Position numbers and translations under genes: made by a program. The notes under the pieces were generated by a model. It ran no database searches and was not told where the DNA came from. It saw only the letters and a program-made list of their open reading frames with translations. Shown piece after piece: positions 24,596-33,987 of a DNA stretch of 42,738 nucleotides (positions are counted from its first letter, which is position 1; the number at the start of each line of letters is the position of its first letter). This stretch comes from Pseudomonadota bacterium (GTDB taxonomy: Bacteria; Desulfobacterota; Binatia; UBA1149): assembly GCA_014382245.1 (NCBI GenBank), contig JACNKC010000091.1, positions 1 through 42,738 on the forward strand, given 5' to 3'.

Positions 24596-25695
24596 CCTTC
24601 TGCTTCCTGGTCGCCGAGCAGGTTCTCGAGAACTCGGGCGAAACGCGTGTTCTCAGCGTCGGTGCCCACCGTGACCCTTATCATGTGCGGGTAGCCATAG
24701 CCTCCCATGGGACGCACGATCACCCCACCCTTGAGCAGGGCCTCGGTAACGGCGTCGCCGTCACCCACCGCTACCAGTACAAAATTGGCGTGGCTCGGCA
24801 CGAAGGACAGCCCCAGCCTGTCGAACAAGGCGGAGTAAAAGCGCCGTCCCTCATCGACCAGCTCTCGCGAGCGGCGCAGGTGCTCGTCGTCGTCCAGCGC
24901 CGCCAGCGCCGCCTCCTGGGCAGGCAGGTTGACGTTGAAAGGCTGCCGCAAACGCTCCATGGCATCGACCAGCGAGGCCTCGCCCACCCCGTAGCCGATC
25001 CTGAAACCGGCGAGCCCGTAGGCCTTCGAGAAGGTACGCATTGCCAGCAAGCCTGGATGCCGGCCCAGGTCTGCGACCGTGTCGGGAAAATCAGGCAGGT
25101 CCACGAACTCGCGGTAGGCCTCGTCCACGGCAATGACAACATTGGCGGGCATGGCCGCCAGGAACTTATCCCAGGCGTCACACCCGAAAACGGTGCCAGT
25201 GGGATTGTTGGGATTGGCAAGAAAAACCACTCCCGTAGATGGACCCACGGCGGCGGCCAGGGCCTCGAGGTCGTGCTCGAAGTTACGCGACGGTACGGCT
25301 ACCGGCCGGGCGCCCTCCGCGCGGGCAACAAGCTCGTAGATCATGAAAGCGTTCTCGCTGAACACCACCTCGCGGCCACCGTCGGCGAATACGCGCACAG
25401 CGAGCTCGATGATCTCGTTAGAACCGTTACCGAACACGAGCTGGTCTTCGGCCACGCCCAGGCGCTCGGCCAACGCTCGCCGCAACAACACGACCCCACC
25501 CTCGGGATAACGGTGCACCCGTTGGAGCGCCGCGGCGGCCGCCTTGAGCGCAGCCGGCGACGCGCCCAGAGCGTTTTCGTTGGATGCAAGCTTGATCGTG
25601 CCGCTCAGCCCCAGCTCGCGCTCCACTTCTTCGATCGGGCGACCGGGCTGGTAAGGACTCAGCGTGGCTATTCTTTCAGGTACGGGGGGCTTCAC
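24592..25695 (-). CDS. hisC: HisC-like aminotransferase (histidinol-phosphate/aromatic)
   Basis: A fold-type I PLP aminotransferase of the histidinol-phosphate family. The PLP-binding lysine is Lys224 in TFSKAYGLAG; Asp191 (VDEAYREF), the NPNNPTGT loop at 161-168 and the C-terminal Arg-containing segment are present. The gene lies between pheA and tyrA, not in a his operon. By context it most likely makes phenylalanine and tyrosine from their keto acids, perhaps as well as serving histidine synthesis. It is 367 residues. GTG start at 25695, 18 bp after pheA. Confidence 0.9.
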   Translation of the reverse strand: MKPPVPERIATLSPYQPGRPIEEVERELGLSGTIKLASNENALGASPAALKAAAAALQRVHRYPEGGVVLLRRALAERLGVAEDQLVFGNGSNEIIELAVRVFADGGREVVFSENAFMIYELVARAEGARPVAVPSRNFEHDLEALAAAVGPSTGVVFLANPNNPTGTVFGCDAWDKFLAAMPANVVIAVDEAYREFVDLPDFPDTVADLGRHPGLLAMRTFSKAYGLAGFRIGYGVGEASLVDAMERLRQPFNVNLPAQEAALAALDDDEHLRRSRELVDEGRRFYSALFDRLGLSFVPSHANFVLVAVGDGDAVTEALLKGGVIVRPMGGYGYPHMIRVTVGTDAENTRFARVLENLLGDQEAEG

Positions 25696-25713
25696 TACAC
25701 CGGCCGGGGCTTC

Positions 25714-26808
25714 TCAGGAGGCCACCGGGTACGAGCCCAGCAGTCTCGTGCTCAAGGCGATTTCCTCTATCTCAGCCAGGGCCGCGGCTACCGGCTGGTC
25801 GGCCACGTGGCCCGACACATCGATGAAGAAACTGTACTCCCATGGACGCGAAGGCAGCGGCCTTGATTCAAGCATCGAAAGGTTTACGCCGTGACTGGCG
25901 AAGGACTTGAGCAGGCGCTCGAGCACGCCCACCTCGTCCTTGACCAGTACCACCAGCGAGGTGCGACAGTTTCCCGAGACCTCGGGGCCCGGCGAATCGC
26001 CAACCACGAGGAAGCGCGTCACGTTCGAGGGATCGTCCTGCACCGATGCTGCCACCACTTCGAGCGCGTAGGTGTTGGCCGCGAGGCGGCCCGCGATGGC
26101 AGCGGTGCCTTCTTCGTCGGCGGCCAGGCGCGCGGCGGCGGCCGTGCTGGCCACCGGTTCGCGGAGCACGGCCGGGAAATGCTCGGCCAGGTAGCGGCGA
26201 CACTGCGCGAGTCCTTGCGGGTGAGACACGATTCTTTTTATGTCGTTACCCGTCGCCGCAGACGCGAGCAGACACTGCTCGACCGGCAGAACGAGTTCGG
26301 CCAGGATGTTGAGGCGAGAGTCGGCCAGGCCATCGAGAGTAGGCGTCACTGCCCCCTCGGTGGTGTTTTCTACCGGCACCACGCCAAACTCCGAGCGGCC
26401 GTTCTCGACCGACGCGAAGACCTCGCCAAGAGTCACCACGGGGTCGTAGCTGGCCGCGCTGCCGAACTGCCGACGCGCAGCCTCGTGCGAGAAAGTTCCT
26501 TCCGGCCCCAGGTAAGCCACCGTGGCAGGTTTCTGCAAGTTGCGACAGGCCGATATGATTTCGCGGAACACGTTTTCGACGTCGTCACCGGGCAGGGGCC
26601 CCTCGTTGGCCTGCCGCGCAGCGGCCAGCACGGCTTGCTCCCTGGCGGCATCGAGCACAACGGCACCGTCGCCCTTGGCCTTACCTATGTCGCTCGCCAG
26701 GCGCGCGCGCTCTGCCAACAGTTCAACAATGCGAAGGTCGACATCGCCGATTTTCTGCCTGAGACCATCCAGTTTTGATTGCCTGGCCAAGTTAAAGCTG
26801 CTCCCCAC
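25714..26808 (-). CDS. pheA: Chorismate mutase/prephenate dehydratase (P-protein)
   Basis: Bifunctional enzyme of phenylalanine synthesis that converts chorismate to prephenate and on to phenylpyruvate. An AroQ-type chorismate mutase covers residues about 10-92 (LDGLRQKIGDVDLRIVELL). The prephenate dehydratase follows, from VAYLGPEGTFS (97-107) to the catalytic Thr264-Arg265-Phe266. An ACT domain (about 280-360) with the phenylalanine-binding ESRP motif suggests feedback inhibition. GTG at 26808 gives the longest frame; a TTG six codons later has a better-spaced GGGGAG, so the start could be slightly inside. It heads the aromatic operon, and a promoter-like pair lies just upstream. Confidence 0.95.
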   Translation of the reverse strand: MGSSFNLARQSKLDGLRQKIGDVDLRIVELLAERARLASDIGKAKGDGAVVLDAAREQAVLAAARQANEGPLPGDDVENVFREIISACRNLQKPATVAYLGPEGTFSHEAARRQFGSAASYDPVVTLGEVFASVENGRSEFGVVPVENTTEGAVTPTLDGLADSRLNILAELVLPVEQCLLASAATGNDIKRIVSHPQGLAQCRRYLAEHFPAVLREPVASTAAAARLAADEEGTAAIAGRLAANTYALEVVAASVQDDPSNVTRFLVVGDSPGPEVSGNCRTSLVVLVKDEVGVLERLLKSFASHGVNLSMLESRPLPSRPWEYSFFIDVSGHVADQPVAAALAEIEEIALSTRLLGSYPVAS

Positions 26809-26840
26809 CCGCTGCGCTTAACGCGGGTGTAGAATTCGAC

Positions 26841-26869
26841 AGATAAACCGAAGCCATAGAGCTTTGCAA
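26841..26869 (-). promoter_or_regulatory. Candidate promoter of the pheA operon
   Basis: TTGCAA (26864-26869) and TTATCT (26841-26846) are 17 bp apart on the minus strand, within the 113-bp gap between miaA and pheA. Both boxes are only moderate matches to the sigma-70 consensus. Transcription would begin near 26834, giving a short leader of about 25 bases. No leader peptide or clear attenuator hairpin is seen in the leader. Confidence 0.35.
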
Positions 26870-26921
26870 CAGGAAGCGACCCCGACAACAGCGCCCGAAC
26901 GGGCCGCGCGAACAGCAGGTT

Positions 26922-27896
26922 TCAGCCGGTCTCAAAAAAACACCGTGCCAGGTCTGAAAACTCGTCGCCGCGTTCGGCGTCGATCCACTGCCCGGCCAGC
27001 TGGTTCCGCAGCCAGGTCAGTTGCCGCTTTGCGTACTGTCGAGTCGCCCGGGCGAGTTGTTCTTCCAACTCCCCGGCTTCGAGCCTGCCCTCCAGGCAGG
27101 CCCAGGCCTGGCGGTAGCCCAGCGAATCAAAAGCCCGGCAATCGGGCGTGTAGCCTCGCTCGCGCAGGGCCTCGATTTCGTCGAGGAGGCCGCCAGACAC
27201 CATCGCCCGGGCCCGGCTGTCAATCAGCGCGTAGAGCCGTTCGCGGGGACGGTCGACCACCAGTACCAGCGAGCGCGACGGCAGGGCCGGGCCACCGCAG
27301 GGTTGTTGCTGGTCGCCGGCCGCAGCCAGGCGCTCGAGGGCCCGCACCAGGCGCAGCGTGTCGTTCGCATGAATCCGTTCCGCAGCCACGGGATCCTCGA
27401 CCCGCAAGCGCTCGTGCAACGCGCCGGGGCTGGCGTCTTCCTCGGCCTGCAGGCGGGTCCTCAGGCCATCATCGGCAGCCGGCGCGGCATCGAGCCCGCC
27501 CAGCAGTCGCGACAGGTACAGCCCTGTACCTCCACAGACTATAGCTCGACGGCCCCGCGAAGCGATATCGGCCAGGGCGGCGATGGCCGCCCGTCGCCAC
27601 GCGGCGAGATCGTAGGCCTGGTCGGGATCAATGACGTCGACCAGGTGGTGTTTCACCCTGGCCAACTGCTGGGCGTCGGGCTTAGCCGTACCCACGTCCA
27701 TGTAGCGGTACACCTGCCGCGAATCGGCGCTGACTATCTCGGCGTCGAGTTCTTCGGCCAGGGAAATGGCGATCTCGGTCTTTCCAGCGGCCGTCGGTCC
27801 GGTGACCAGCAGTACGCTGTCGGGCAGCCGCAGGTCGTGCCCGACAGCGTCGGAGGCGGGAGGCGGCGCTGCCCTGCTGTCCGCTTCAGCAGCCAT
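26922..27896 (-). CDS. miaA: tRNA dimethylallyltransferase
   Basis: Adds a dimethylallyl group to A37 of tRNAs that read codons starting with U. The P-loop GPTAAGKT is at residues 33-40, followed by SADSRQVYRYMDVGTAKP, GGTGLYLSRLL and, near the C-terminus, RQYAKRQLTWLRNQ. The ATG at 27896 is chosen because it overlaps the mutL stop by 11 bases; the longer frame from 28085 lies wholly inside mutL. The result is 324 residues, about 20 more than typical because of an Ala/Pro-rich N-terminal tail. The mutL-miaA order is common. Confidence 0.94.
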   Translation of the reverse strand: MAAEADSRAAPPPASDAVGHDLRLPDSVLLVTGPTAAGKTEIAISLAEELDAEIVSADSRQVYRYMDVGTAKPDAQQLARVKHHLVDVIDPDQAYDLAAWRRAAIAALADIASRGRRAIVCGGTGLYLSRLLGGLDAAPAADDGLRTRLQAEEDASPGALHERLRVEDPVAAERIHANDTLRLVRALERLAAAGDQQQPCGGPALPSRSLVLVVDRPRERLYALIDSRARAMVSGGLLDEIEALRERGYTPDCRAFDSLGYRQAWACLEGRLEAGELEEQLARATRQYAKRQLTWLRNQLAGQWIDAERGDEFSDLARCFFETG

Positions 27897-29730
27897 GGCC
27901 GCCAGCCGGCCCAGTGGCGCTGCGACCGAACATCCGCTCCAGTCGCGAGCGCGGAATCTCGCGGGCAACCGGTCGGCCGTGCGGACAGGCCGAAACAAAC
28001 TCCACCGACGAGCAGCGCTCCAGCAGGGCCCGCGCAGCTTCGAGATCCATGCGCGTGCCGACGCGCACCGCCGAGTGACAGGCAACAGTGGCCAGCACCC
28101 GTTCGATCAGAGCGTCGAGCTTGCCGGTGCTTCCTGTCTCCACGAGATCAGCCACCAGGCCCTCGACCAGGGGCAGCGTCTCGCAGTGAGAAGCCAAGGC
28201 CGGCAAGGACCGCACGATCACTTCTTCTTCGCCAAAAGCCTCTATTTCCCAACCCGCAGCCAGCAGATCAGACGAACGCCGGGTCACCGCGGCTACGCCA
28301 CCGGGTCCCACGCTCACGGTAGCGGGCAACAGCAACGACTGGACTTCGATGTTGCCCGATTTCCAGTCGGCGATAAGGTTTTCGTAGAGCAAGCGTTCGT
28401 GGACGGCGTGCTGGTCCACGAGTACCAGCGTATCGGTTGACTGGCAGACGATGTAACCGTCAAACGCCTGCCCCAGCACCTCGAGGTGAGAAAGCGTGCC
28501 CTGCTGCTGGACGCCGGGCATCTCGAGCGCGACCTGTTCTACAATTTCGCGCACGGGCGGCGCGAGCGCATCTTCGCTGGTTTCAACGTAACCGGGTGGC
28601 GGTTCACCAACCGTGGTGGGCAAAGGCGCGCTCGCAGGTGCAGTCCAGGCCCTTTCGACACGATTGCCGCGCGATAGATCCACTCCCCTCAAGGCAGCGG
28701 CGCCCCTGAGGGCCACTCGTATGGATTCGACAACAAAGCGATGCACTTCCCCGGGGTCGCCGAAGCGCAACTCCATCTTGGCGGGGTGAACGTTGACGTC
28801 CACCGCCGAAGGGTCAACGGTCAACTCGATGACCACCGCCGGAAACCGGCCCTTGAGCAGGTAGCCGCGGTAGGCCTCGGTCACTGCCTTGAAGAGCAAC
28901 CTGTCCTTTACCCAGCGGCCGTTGACAAAAAGATGGACGTGCCTCGACGTGCCCCAGGATTCACCCGCCGCGCTCACGAAGCCCTTGAGGCCCATGCCTT
29001 CCCAGCCACCTTCTACAGCCACAAGCTTCTCGCTTACCTGGGCACCGAGCACCTGCCGGACTCGCTCCAGCGAAGTATTTACCGCCGGGCAATCGAGCTT
29101 GTCAGCGCCGTTGCGCAACATCCTGAAGCCGACCGAGGGCGACAGCAGGGCAAAGCGCCTGACGGTGTCGAGCACCTGCTGGAACTCTGTGTCACGGCTC
29201 TTGAGAAACTTTCTTCTCGCCGGCACCGACCAGAAGAGGTCCCGCACCTCGATAGAACTCCCGGGCCCCGCCCCGGCCTCGCTGCGATCGGATACCCGGC
29301 CACCATCCACCATCACCCTTACGGCGCTGTCTCGACCGGCCGTACGCGTGGTCAGGCTCACACGCCCGACGGCAGCAATACTGGCCAGGGCCTCGCCCCT
29401 GAAGCCGAAGGTGCCCACATTTTCAAGATCCAGTAGAGAGCTTATCTTGCTCGTTGCGTGGCGGGTAAGCGCCAACTCAAGCTGCGAAGGCTCTATGCCA
29501 CAGCCATTGTCCCTCACCAGCAACCGTTGACCGTCTTCACGGTCGTCGTACTCCACGTGGACTACCGTAGCACCGGCGTCAAGAGCGTTCTCGACCACCT
29601 CCTTTACGACCGACGCTGGCCGCTCGACCACTTCGCCAGCGGCAATACCCGAGATCACGCCCTCGTCGAGCAGGACTATGCCGCCCGCCCGCGGGCCGCC
29701 GCGAACGGCCCCCTTGTCAGGCGAGGACAA
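27886..29730 (-). CDS. mutL: DNA mismatch repair protein MutL (endonuclease type)
   Basis: MutL couples mismatch recognition to strand removal. The GHKL ATPase motifs are ENALDAG (near residue 47), DNGCGI and GFRGEALASI. The C-terminal domain has the endonuclease motif DQHAVHERLLYE, matching DQHA(X)2E(X)4E exactly, and the metal-site motifs ACHSA and CPHGRP. It therefore nicks DNA itself, as in bacteria without MutH. The chosen start is TTG at 29730, which has AGAGGGG 5-6 bases upstream and overlaps the pgi stop by 14 bases; no ATG or GTG lies suitably near the conserved VLLDEGVISGIAAGE start. An upstream in-frame ATG-like start at 29790 would add 20 residues inside pgi. About 614 residues. 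Confidence 0.9.
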   Translation of the reverse strand: MSSPDKGAVRGGPRAGGIVLLDEGVISGIAAGEVVERPASVVKEVVENALDAGATVVHVEYDDREDGQRLLVRDNGCGIEPSQLELALTRHATSKISSLLDLENVGTFGFRGEALASIAAVGRVSLTTRTAGRDSAVRVMVDGGRVSDRSEAGAGPGSSIEVRDLFWSVPARRKFLKSRDTEFQQVLDTVRRFALLSPSVGFRMLRNGADKLDCPAVNTSLERVRQVLGAQVSEKLVAVEGGWEGMGLKGFVSAAGESWGTSRHVHLFVNGRWVKDRLLFKAVTEAYRGYLLKGRFPAVVIELTVDPSAVDVNVHPAKMELRFGDPGEVHRFVVESIRVALRGAAALRGVDLSRGNRVERAWTAPASAPLPTTVGEPPPGYVETSEDALAPPVREIVEQVALEMPGVQQQGTLSHLEVLGQAFDGYIVCQSTDTLVLVDQHAVHERLLYENLIADWKSGNIEVQSLLLPATVSVGPGGVAAVTRRSSDLLAAGWEIEAFGEEEVIVRSLPALASHCETLPLVEGLVADLVETGSTGKLDALIERVLATVACHSAVRVGTRMDLEAARALLERCSSVEFVSACPHGRPVAREIPRSRLERMFGRSATGPAGGHGC

Positions 29731-31114
29731 ACTCGCCCCTCTTACGATCAAGCAATTGTCGTACGCGATCCGCGCTTGCTTCGCTGCCACCGCAACCGGC
29801 CAGCGCGCGGGTCAGGTCCTTGCCCGCTTCGACGCCGGGCTGATTCAGTGGGTCGATACCCAGCAGCCCCCCCATGACCAGGGTCTGGACTTCGAACATG
29901 TGAAACAGTTCGCCCAGCTCAACAGGGCCGAGCTCGGCCAGGACTATGCTGCTGTTGAGCCTGCCGGCTTCGCACAGCGCCAACTCGGTAGCCCGTTGCT
30001 CCATGTTGAGCAATTCGCCCAGGTCGTGTCCGGAAAGATACTCCAGCTCCTCGACACCCTCGTAACCGCCTGGAATGCGCAGCTCGCAACCGTGATCTTT
30101 GATCCTGAAAAAGGTCACTACCTTGTCGCGAGGACCTTCCACGTAGAGCTGTACCTGCGAATGCTGATCGGTGGCCCCCAGTGCGCGCACCGGTGTCTGC
30201 CCGGTCATCACCTCGCGCCCGGCGAGATCTACGCGCTTACCGAGACTTTCGGCCCACAGTTGACCGTACCATTCGGCCAGGCCCATCAAGCGATCGCTGT
30301 ATGGCATAAGTACGTGCACCGAGGCGCCACGCTGTTGCCGGGCAAGAAAAAGCAGCGCCGCGTGCAGGGCAGCCGGGTTGCTGAACACGTCGAGAACACT
30401 CGCGCGCAGGTCGGCAGTGCGAGCGCCGTGGCAGAGCGCCCTTATGTCTATACCAGCCGCCGCCGCCGGTAAGAGGCCAACGGCTGACAGCACCGAGAAG
30501 CGCCCGCCGACTCCCTCGGGAACGGGCAGGCTGCGTACCTTATGTTCGCTGGCAATTTGACGCAGCAATCCTTCTTCGGGATCGGTGGTAAAAACAAAGT
30601 GCCTCGAAAGCGACGATTTGCCCAGGCGCTGCTCGAGCCTCTCGCGCACGACCATGAACTGGGACATGGTTTCAACCGTGGAGCCGGACTTGGAAATGAC
30701 GTTGAACACCGTGCGCTTGAGTTTCAGACCGTCGAGCGCCCTGGAAAGCGACAGCGGATCAATGTTGTCGAGCACGAGTACGTCAAGGCCGTCAGGTGCG
30801 CGAGCGGCCGGGGCGATCGCATCAAGCACGGCGCGGGTGCCAAGGGCCGAGCCACCTATGCCCAGGACCACCAGGGTGTCGAACTCCGAGCGCAGTTCGC
30901 CGGCCAGCGCTTCGATGCGGCGGATTGCCTGGTCGTCGTAGGGAAGGCCATAAAACGGTAGCCTCCCCTCCTTGCGATAAACGGAAAGGGTCTTGAGAAC
31001 GTCCACCACACGAGGCGCGAGCGCGTCCAGGTCAGCCCCGGAAAGGCCGTATTCTCCAACCATGTGATCGAAGAAACCGTTGACATCCAGTGTCACCTGG
31101 GTGGTTGAACCCAT
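29717..31114 (-). CDS. pgi: Glucose-6-phosphate isomerase
   Basis: Interconverts glucose 6-phosphate and fructose 6-phosphate in glycolysis and gluconeogenesis. Visible motifs are VLGIGGSALGTRA, the phosphate-binding SKSGSTVET, an ATDQHSQVQLY segment carrying the catalytic His region, and NQPGVEAGK near the C-terminus. It is 465 residues, the shorter bacterial form. The ATG at 31114 starts a better-conserved protein than a TTG at 31210, which would run through the promoter area shared with rpmB. No clear ribosome site is seen, so the start is the weakest part of the call. The mutL gene overlaps its end. Confidence 0.93.
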   Translation of the reverse strand: MGSTTQVTLDVNGFFDHMVGEYGLSGADLDALAPRVVDVLKTLSVYRKEGRLPFYGLPYDDQAIRRIEALAGELRSEFDTLVVLGIGGSALGTRAVLDAIAPAARAPDGLDVLVLDNIDPLSLSRALDGLKLKRTVFNVISKSGSTVETMSQFMVVRERLEQRLGKSSLSRHFVFTTDPEEGLLRQIASEHKVRSLPVPEGVGGRFSVLSAVGLLPAAAAGIDIRALCHGARTADLRASVLDVFSNPAALHAALLFLARQQRGASVHVLMPYSDRLMGLAEWYGQLWAESLGKRVDLAGREVMTGQTPVRALGATDQHSQVQLYVEGPRDKVVTFFRIKDHGCELRIPGGYEGVEELEYLSGHDLGELLNMEQRATELALCEAGRLNSSIVLAELGPVELGELFHMFEVQTLVMGGLLGIDPLNQPGVEAGKDLTRALAGCGGSEASADRVRQLLDRKRGEFVLA

Positions 31115-31230
31115 CGGCGCCGGATACCACTCGATTCGCGGATTTACAATAAGAGAGCCGCACGGCTTTTGCCCCGACGAGGGGGGCGTGCTAGTTATCG
31201 TGCGATTCAACCGTCAGCGGGAGAGTAGAG

Positions 31231-31422
31231 ATGGCCAGGGTTTGTGACATTTGCGGAAAACGCCGGGGGGTGGGCAACACGGTTTCCCACGCCCACAACA
31301 AGCACAGGCGAACCTGGCAGCCCAACCTGCAGAAGGTTCACGTGGTTGAAAGCGGGACCAAGAAGACCATCAAGGCCTGCACTCGCTGCATACGCAGCGG
31401 AAAAGTCGTAAAAGCAGCCTGA
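31231..31422 (+). CDS. rpmB: 50S ribosomal protein L28
   Basis: A 63-residue large-subunit ribosomal protein. It starts [10 protein letters not shown] and has [18 protein letters not shown], the typical L28 core. Four cysteines (Cys5, Cys8, Cys50 and Cys53, in CDIC and CTRC) form the zinc-binding C+ type, so the cell invests zinc in this ribosomal protein. GGGAGAG precedes the ATG. It stands alone on the plus strand, divergent from pgi and convergent with ridA; rpmG is not adjacent. Confidence 0.95.
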   Translation: MARVCDICGKRRGVGNTVSHAHNKHRRTWQPNLQKVHVVESGTKKTIKACTRCIRSGKVVKAA

Positions 31423-31439
31423 CTGCTGCCAACTCCCGG

Positions 31440-31826
31440 TCAGCGAGAAGCCACTGCCTCCAGTTCCACGGCCGCGCCTCGCGGCAGAGTCGCCACTCCC
31501 ACGACCGCCCGCGCTGGCTTGGCATCCCCGAGACAGGATTCGTAGATCGCGTTGAACTCTTCAAAGCGCGACAGCTCAACCAGTGAAACGTTGACCTTGA
31601 CCAGGTTTGTAAAATCCATGCCGGCCCCGGCCAGCACTGCACCCAGGTTGTCGAAGGCCCTGCGCACCTGGCAGGCAAAATCGCCCTCTACCAGTTCTCC
31701 GCTTGCCGGGTCCAGGGGAATCTGCCCCGAGCAGAACAACAGGTCGCCCACTTCTACGGCCTGGCTGTAAGGGCCTATGGCCCGGGGGGCGCCCGCTACC
31801 GATATTTGTTTTCTTTCGCCACTCAC
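31440..31826 (-). CDS. ridA: RidA family reactive enamine/imine deaminase
   Basis: A small trimeric protein that hydrolyses reactive 2-aminoacrylate-type intermediates released by PLP enzymes. The hallmark residues are kept: Gly18-Pro19-Tyr20 (AIGPYSQAV), Arg106 in PARAVVGVATLP, and the C-terminal VELEAVA with glutamates. The length of 128 is usual. GTG at 31826 is preceded by GGGGGAG with good spacing. It follows the RelA/SpoT gene by 25 bp, an arrangement seen in many proteobacteria. Confidence 0.94.
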   Translation of the reverse strand: MSGERKQISVAGAPRAIGPYSQAVEVGDLLFCSGQIPLDPASGELVEGDFACQVRRAFDNLGAVLAGAGMDFTNLVKVNVSLVELSRFEEFNAIYESCLGDAKPARAVVGVATLPRGAAVELEAVASR

Positions 31827-31851
31827 CGTTTGCTCCCCCGCCGCTGCAAGC

Positions 31852-33987
31852 TCAAGCTCTTATACGACGAACGTCGTGCACACCGGGAACCCTTCGAAGG
31901 TTGCGCGAAACGCGCTTGAGTTCATCGACGTGACCCAGCACCAGTTCAAATACGTTGGTGGCCCGATTGCCGCCGATGCTGCGCACCTGCGCTCGTTCGA
32001 TATTAACGCCCGCCGCGGTTATGGCCTGGCTCATTCCCGCCAGCAGGCCCGGCCTGTCACTCGAATCGACCTCGAGCTTCACCTTCCTGAGAGCACGGGC
32101 GCCTTTCTCCCAGGTCACCTCCACGTGCCGGCGCGAATCCGAATCTACCAGGCGCTGGCAGTCGAGCGAGTGGACGGTAATGCCCCTTCCCTTGGTCAGG
32201 AAGCCGACTATCGAATCTCCAGGAAGCGGCTGGCAGCACTTGCCGAAACGAACAACCGCGCCTTCTACGCCGCGCACGGTGACCCCGGTTTTAGACTGGC
32301 GGGCCAGCAATCCGAATATTCTCCTTAAACGCCTGCGCGGCCCAGCCTTGGCAGCGCGATCGGGCAACAGGTGATCTATCACCTGGGCGACCGTGACCCG
32401 ACCGAGACCAACCGATTCGAGGAGCTCGTCCTCGTCGACCTTGCGGAACTTCTTCAGCAGGTCGGCCATTCTTCCCTCGCGGTGAAGACGGGCGAGATCC
32501 AGGCTCTCTACCTTGAGGTCGCGCTCGACTATAGCGCGCCCCAGGGCGATCGCTCTCGTCTTCTCCTCCTGCTTGAGCACGCTCAGCACCCGTTCGCGGG
32601 CGTGGTGACCGACGACAAACTTGAGCCAGTCCCGCGACGGCGCGAGTTCCTCGGTCGTGAGAATTTCGACAGAGTCGCCCTGTTCAAGGCGGTACTTGAT
32701 GGGCACCAGGCGCCCGTTCACACGCGCACCGGCGCAGTGGTTGCCGATGTCGGTGTGAATACTGTAGGCAAAATCGACTACGGACGCGCCCAGCGGCAGA
32801 GACACGGTGTCGCCCTTGGGCGTAAAGACATAAACATCCTCGGCCGTGACGTCGGCCTTGATGGTGTCGATGAACTCGCGGGGATCGTCGACCTTCTGCC
32901 ACTCGAGGACCTGGCGCAGCCATTCAAGGCGTTCGTCTTCGTCGGTTCCCTGGTCGTCCCTCGACTTGTAGCGCCAGTGCGCGGCAATGCCGTGCTCGGC
33001 AATGCGGTGCATTTCTCCCGTCCGCACCTGTATCTCCATGCGCTCGCCGTAGGGACCTATCACCGTGGTGTGCAGCGACTGGTACATATTGGCCTTCGGC
33101 AGCGCCACGTAATCCCTGAAACGCCCGGGTACAGGCCGCCAGTAAGAGTGCATGATGCCCAATGCTTCGTAACACTCGTTTCTGCTGTCCACCACGACAC
33201 GAAAGGCCACCACGTCATGCACTTCGTCGTAGTCGAGGCCCTGGTCTTTCATCTTGCAGAACACCGAGTAGGCGCTCTTGGTGCGCCCACCCACCTCGGC
33301 CTCCAGGCCACCATCACCCAGTCGCTTGGTCAGCAGATTACAGACTTCGCTCATGTAGCCCTCACGTTCCAGCCGGTTGAGCGAAAGCCTGTCACGTAGT
33401 GCGCGGTGCTCTTCGGCGTAAAGCACACGAAAACAAGAGTCTTCGAGCTCGGTCTTGAGCCAGTTGATGCCCAGGCGATGCGCCAGCGGGGCATAGAGAT
33501 CGAGCGTCTCGCGGGCGATCCGTTGTTGTTTTTCTGGTGCCAGGTGCTTGATGGTGCGCAGGTTGTGGGCCCTGTCGGCTAACTTTACCAGCAGCACGCG
33601 CACGTCGCGGGCCGCGGCCAGAACTACCTTGCGCTGGTTTTCAGCCTCCAGTGTCTCGCTGTCGTCGGTTTCCAACAGGCTGATCTTGGTCACTCCGTCG
33701 ACCAGCCCCGCGACCTCGGCGCCGAAACGTTCCTCGATCTGCTCGGTGGTAGCCAGGGTGTCTTCCACCGTGTCGTGGAGCAGCCCGGTGACCACCGAGT
33801 CGACATCGAGCCTGAGGTCAGCGAGCAGCAGGGCCACGGCCAGGGGATGGGTCAGGTAGGGTTCACCCGACTGCCGTAGTTGACCCGCGTGGACCTCGGC
33901 CGAAAATTCATAGGCCTTCGACACCAGCGAGATATCGTCTTCGGACAGGTATTCCCGGGTCTTGCTGAGTAAATCGCCGAGGCTCAA
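31852..33987 (-). CDS. spoT: Bifunctional (p)ppGpp synthetase/hydrolase (RelA/SpoT)
   Basis: Makes and degrades the stringent-response alarmone (p)ppGpp. The hydrolase domain has the metal-binding HD at 71-72 in LLHDTVEDT, so hydrolysis is likely active. The synthetase domain (about 230-350) includes GRTKSAYSVFCKMKD and DVVAFRVVVD. A TGS domain follows (VFTPKGDTVSLPLGASVVDFAY), then a helical region and a C-terminal ACT domain from about 640. The start is TTG at 33987, overlapping the gmk stop in TTGA, with GAGG seven bases upstream. The length of 711 is typical of bifunctional enzymes. Coupling to gmk links GMP kinase with the enzyme that uses GDP and GTP. Confidence 0.95.
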   Translation of the reverse strand: MSLGDLLSKTREYLSEDDISLVSKAYEFSAEVHAGQLRQSGEPYLTHPLAVALLLADLRLDVDSVVTGLLHDTVEDTLATTEQIEERFGAEVAGLVDGVTKISLLETDDSETLEAENQRKVVLAAARDVRVLLVKLADRAHNLRTIKHLAPEKQQRIARETLDLYAPLAHRLGINWLKTELEDSCFRVLYAEEHRALRDRLSLNRLEREGYMSEVCNLLTKRLGDGGLEAEVGGRTKSAYSVFCKMKDQGLDYDEVHDVVAFRVVVDSRNECYEALGIMHSYWRPVPGRFRDYVALPKANMYQSLHTTVIGPYGERMEIQVRTGEMHRIAEHGIAAHWRYKSRDDQGTDEDERLEWLRQVLEWQKVDDPREFIDTIKADVTAEDVYVFTPKGDTVSLPLGASVVDFAYSIHTDIGNHCAGARVNGRLVPIKYRLEQGDSVEILTTEELAPSRDWLKFVVGHHARERVLSVLKQEEKTRAIALGRAIVERDLKVESLDLARLHREGRMADLLKKFRKVDEDELLESVGLGRVTVAQVIDHLLPDRAAKAGPRRRLRRIFGLLARQSKTGVTVRGVEGAVVRFGKCCQPLPGDSIVGFLTKGRGITVHSLDCQRLVDSDSRRHVEVTWEKGARALRKVKLEVDSSDRPGLLAGMSQAITAAGVNIERAQVRSIGGNRATNVFELVLGHVDELKRVSRNLRRVPGVHDVRRIRA

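Noticed and set aside
31152-31170. AGCCGCACGGCTTTT as an intrinsic terminator on the plus strand
   Set aside because: Only a 4-bp stem, and no plus-strand gene ends there.
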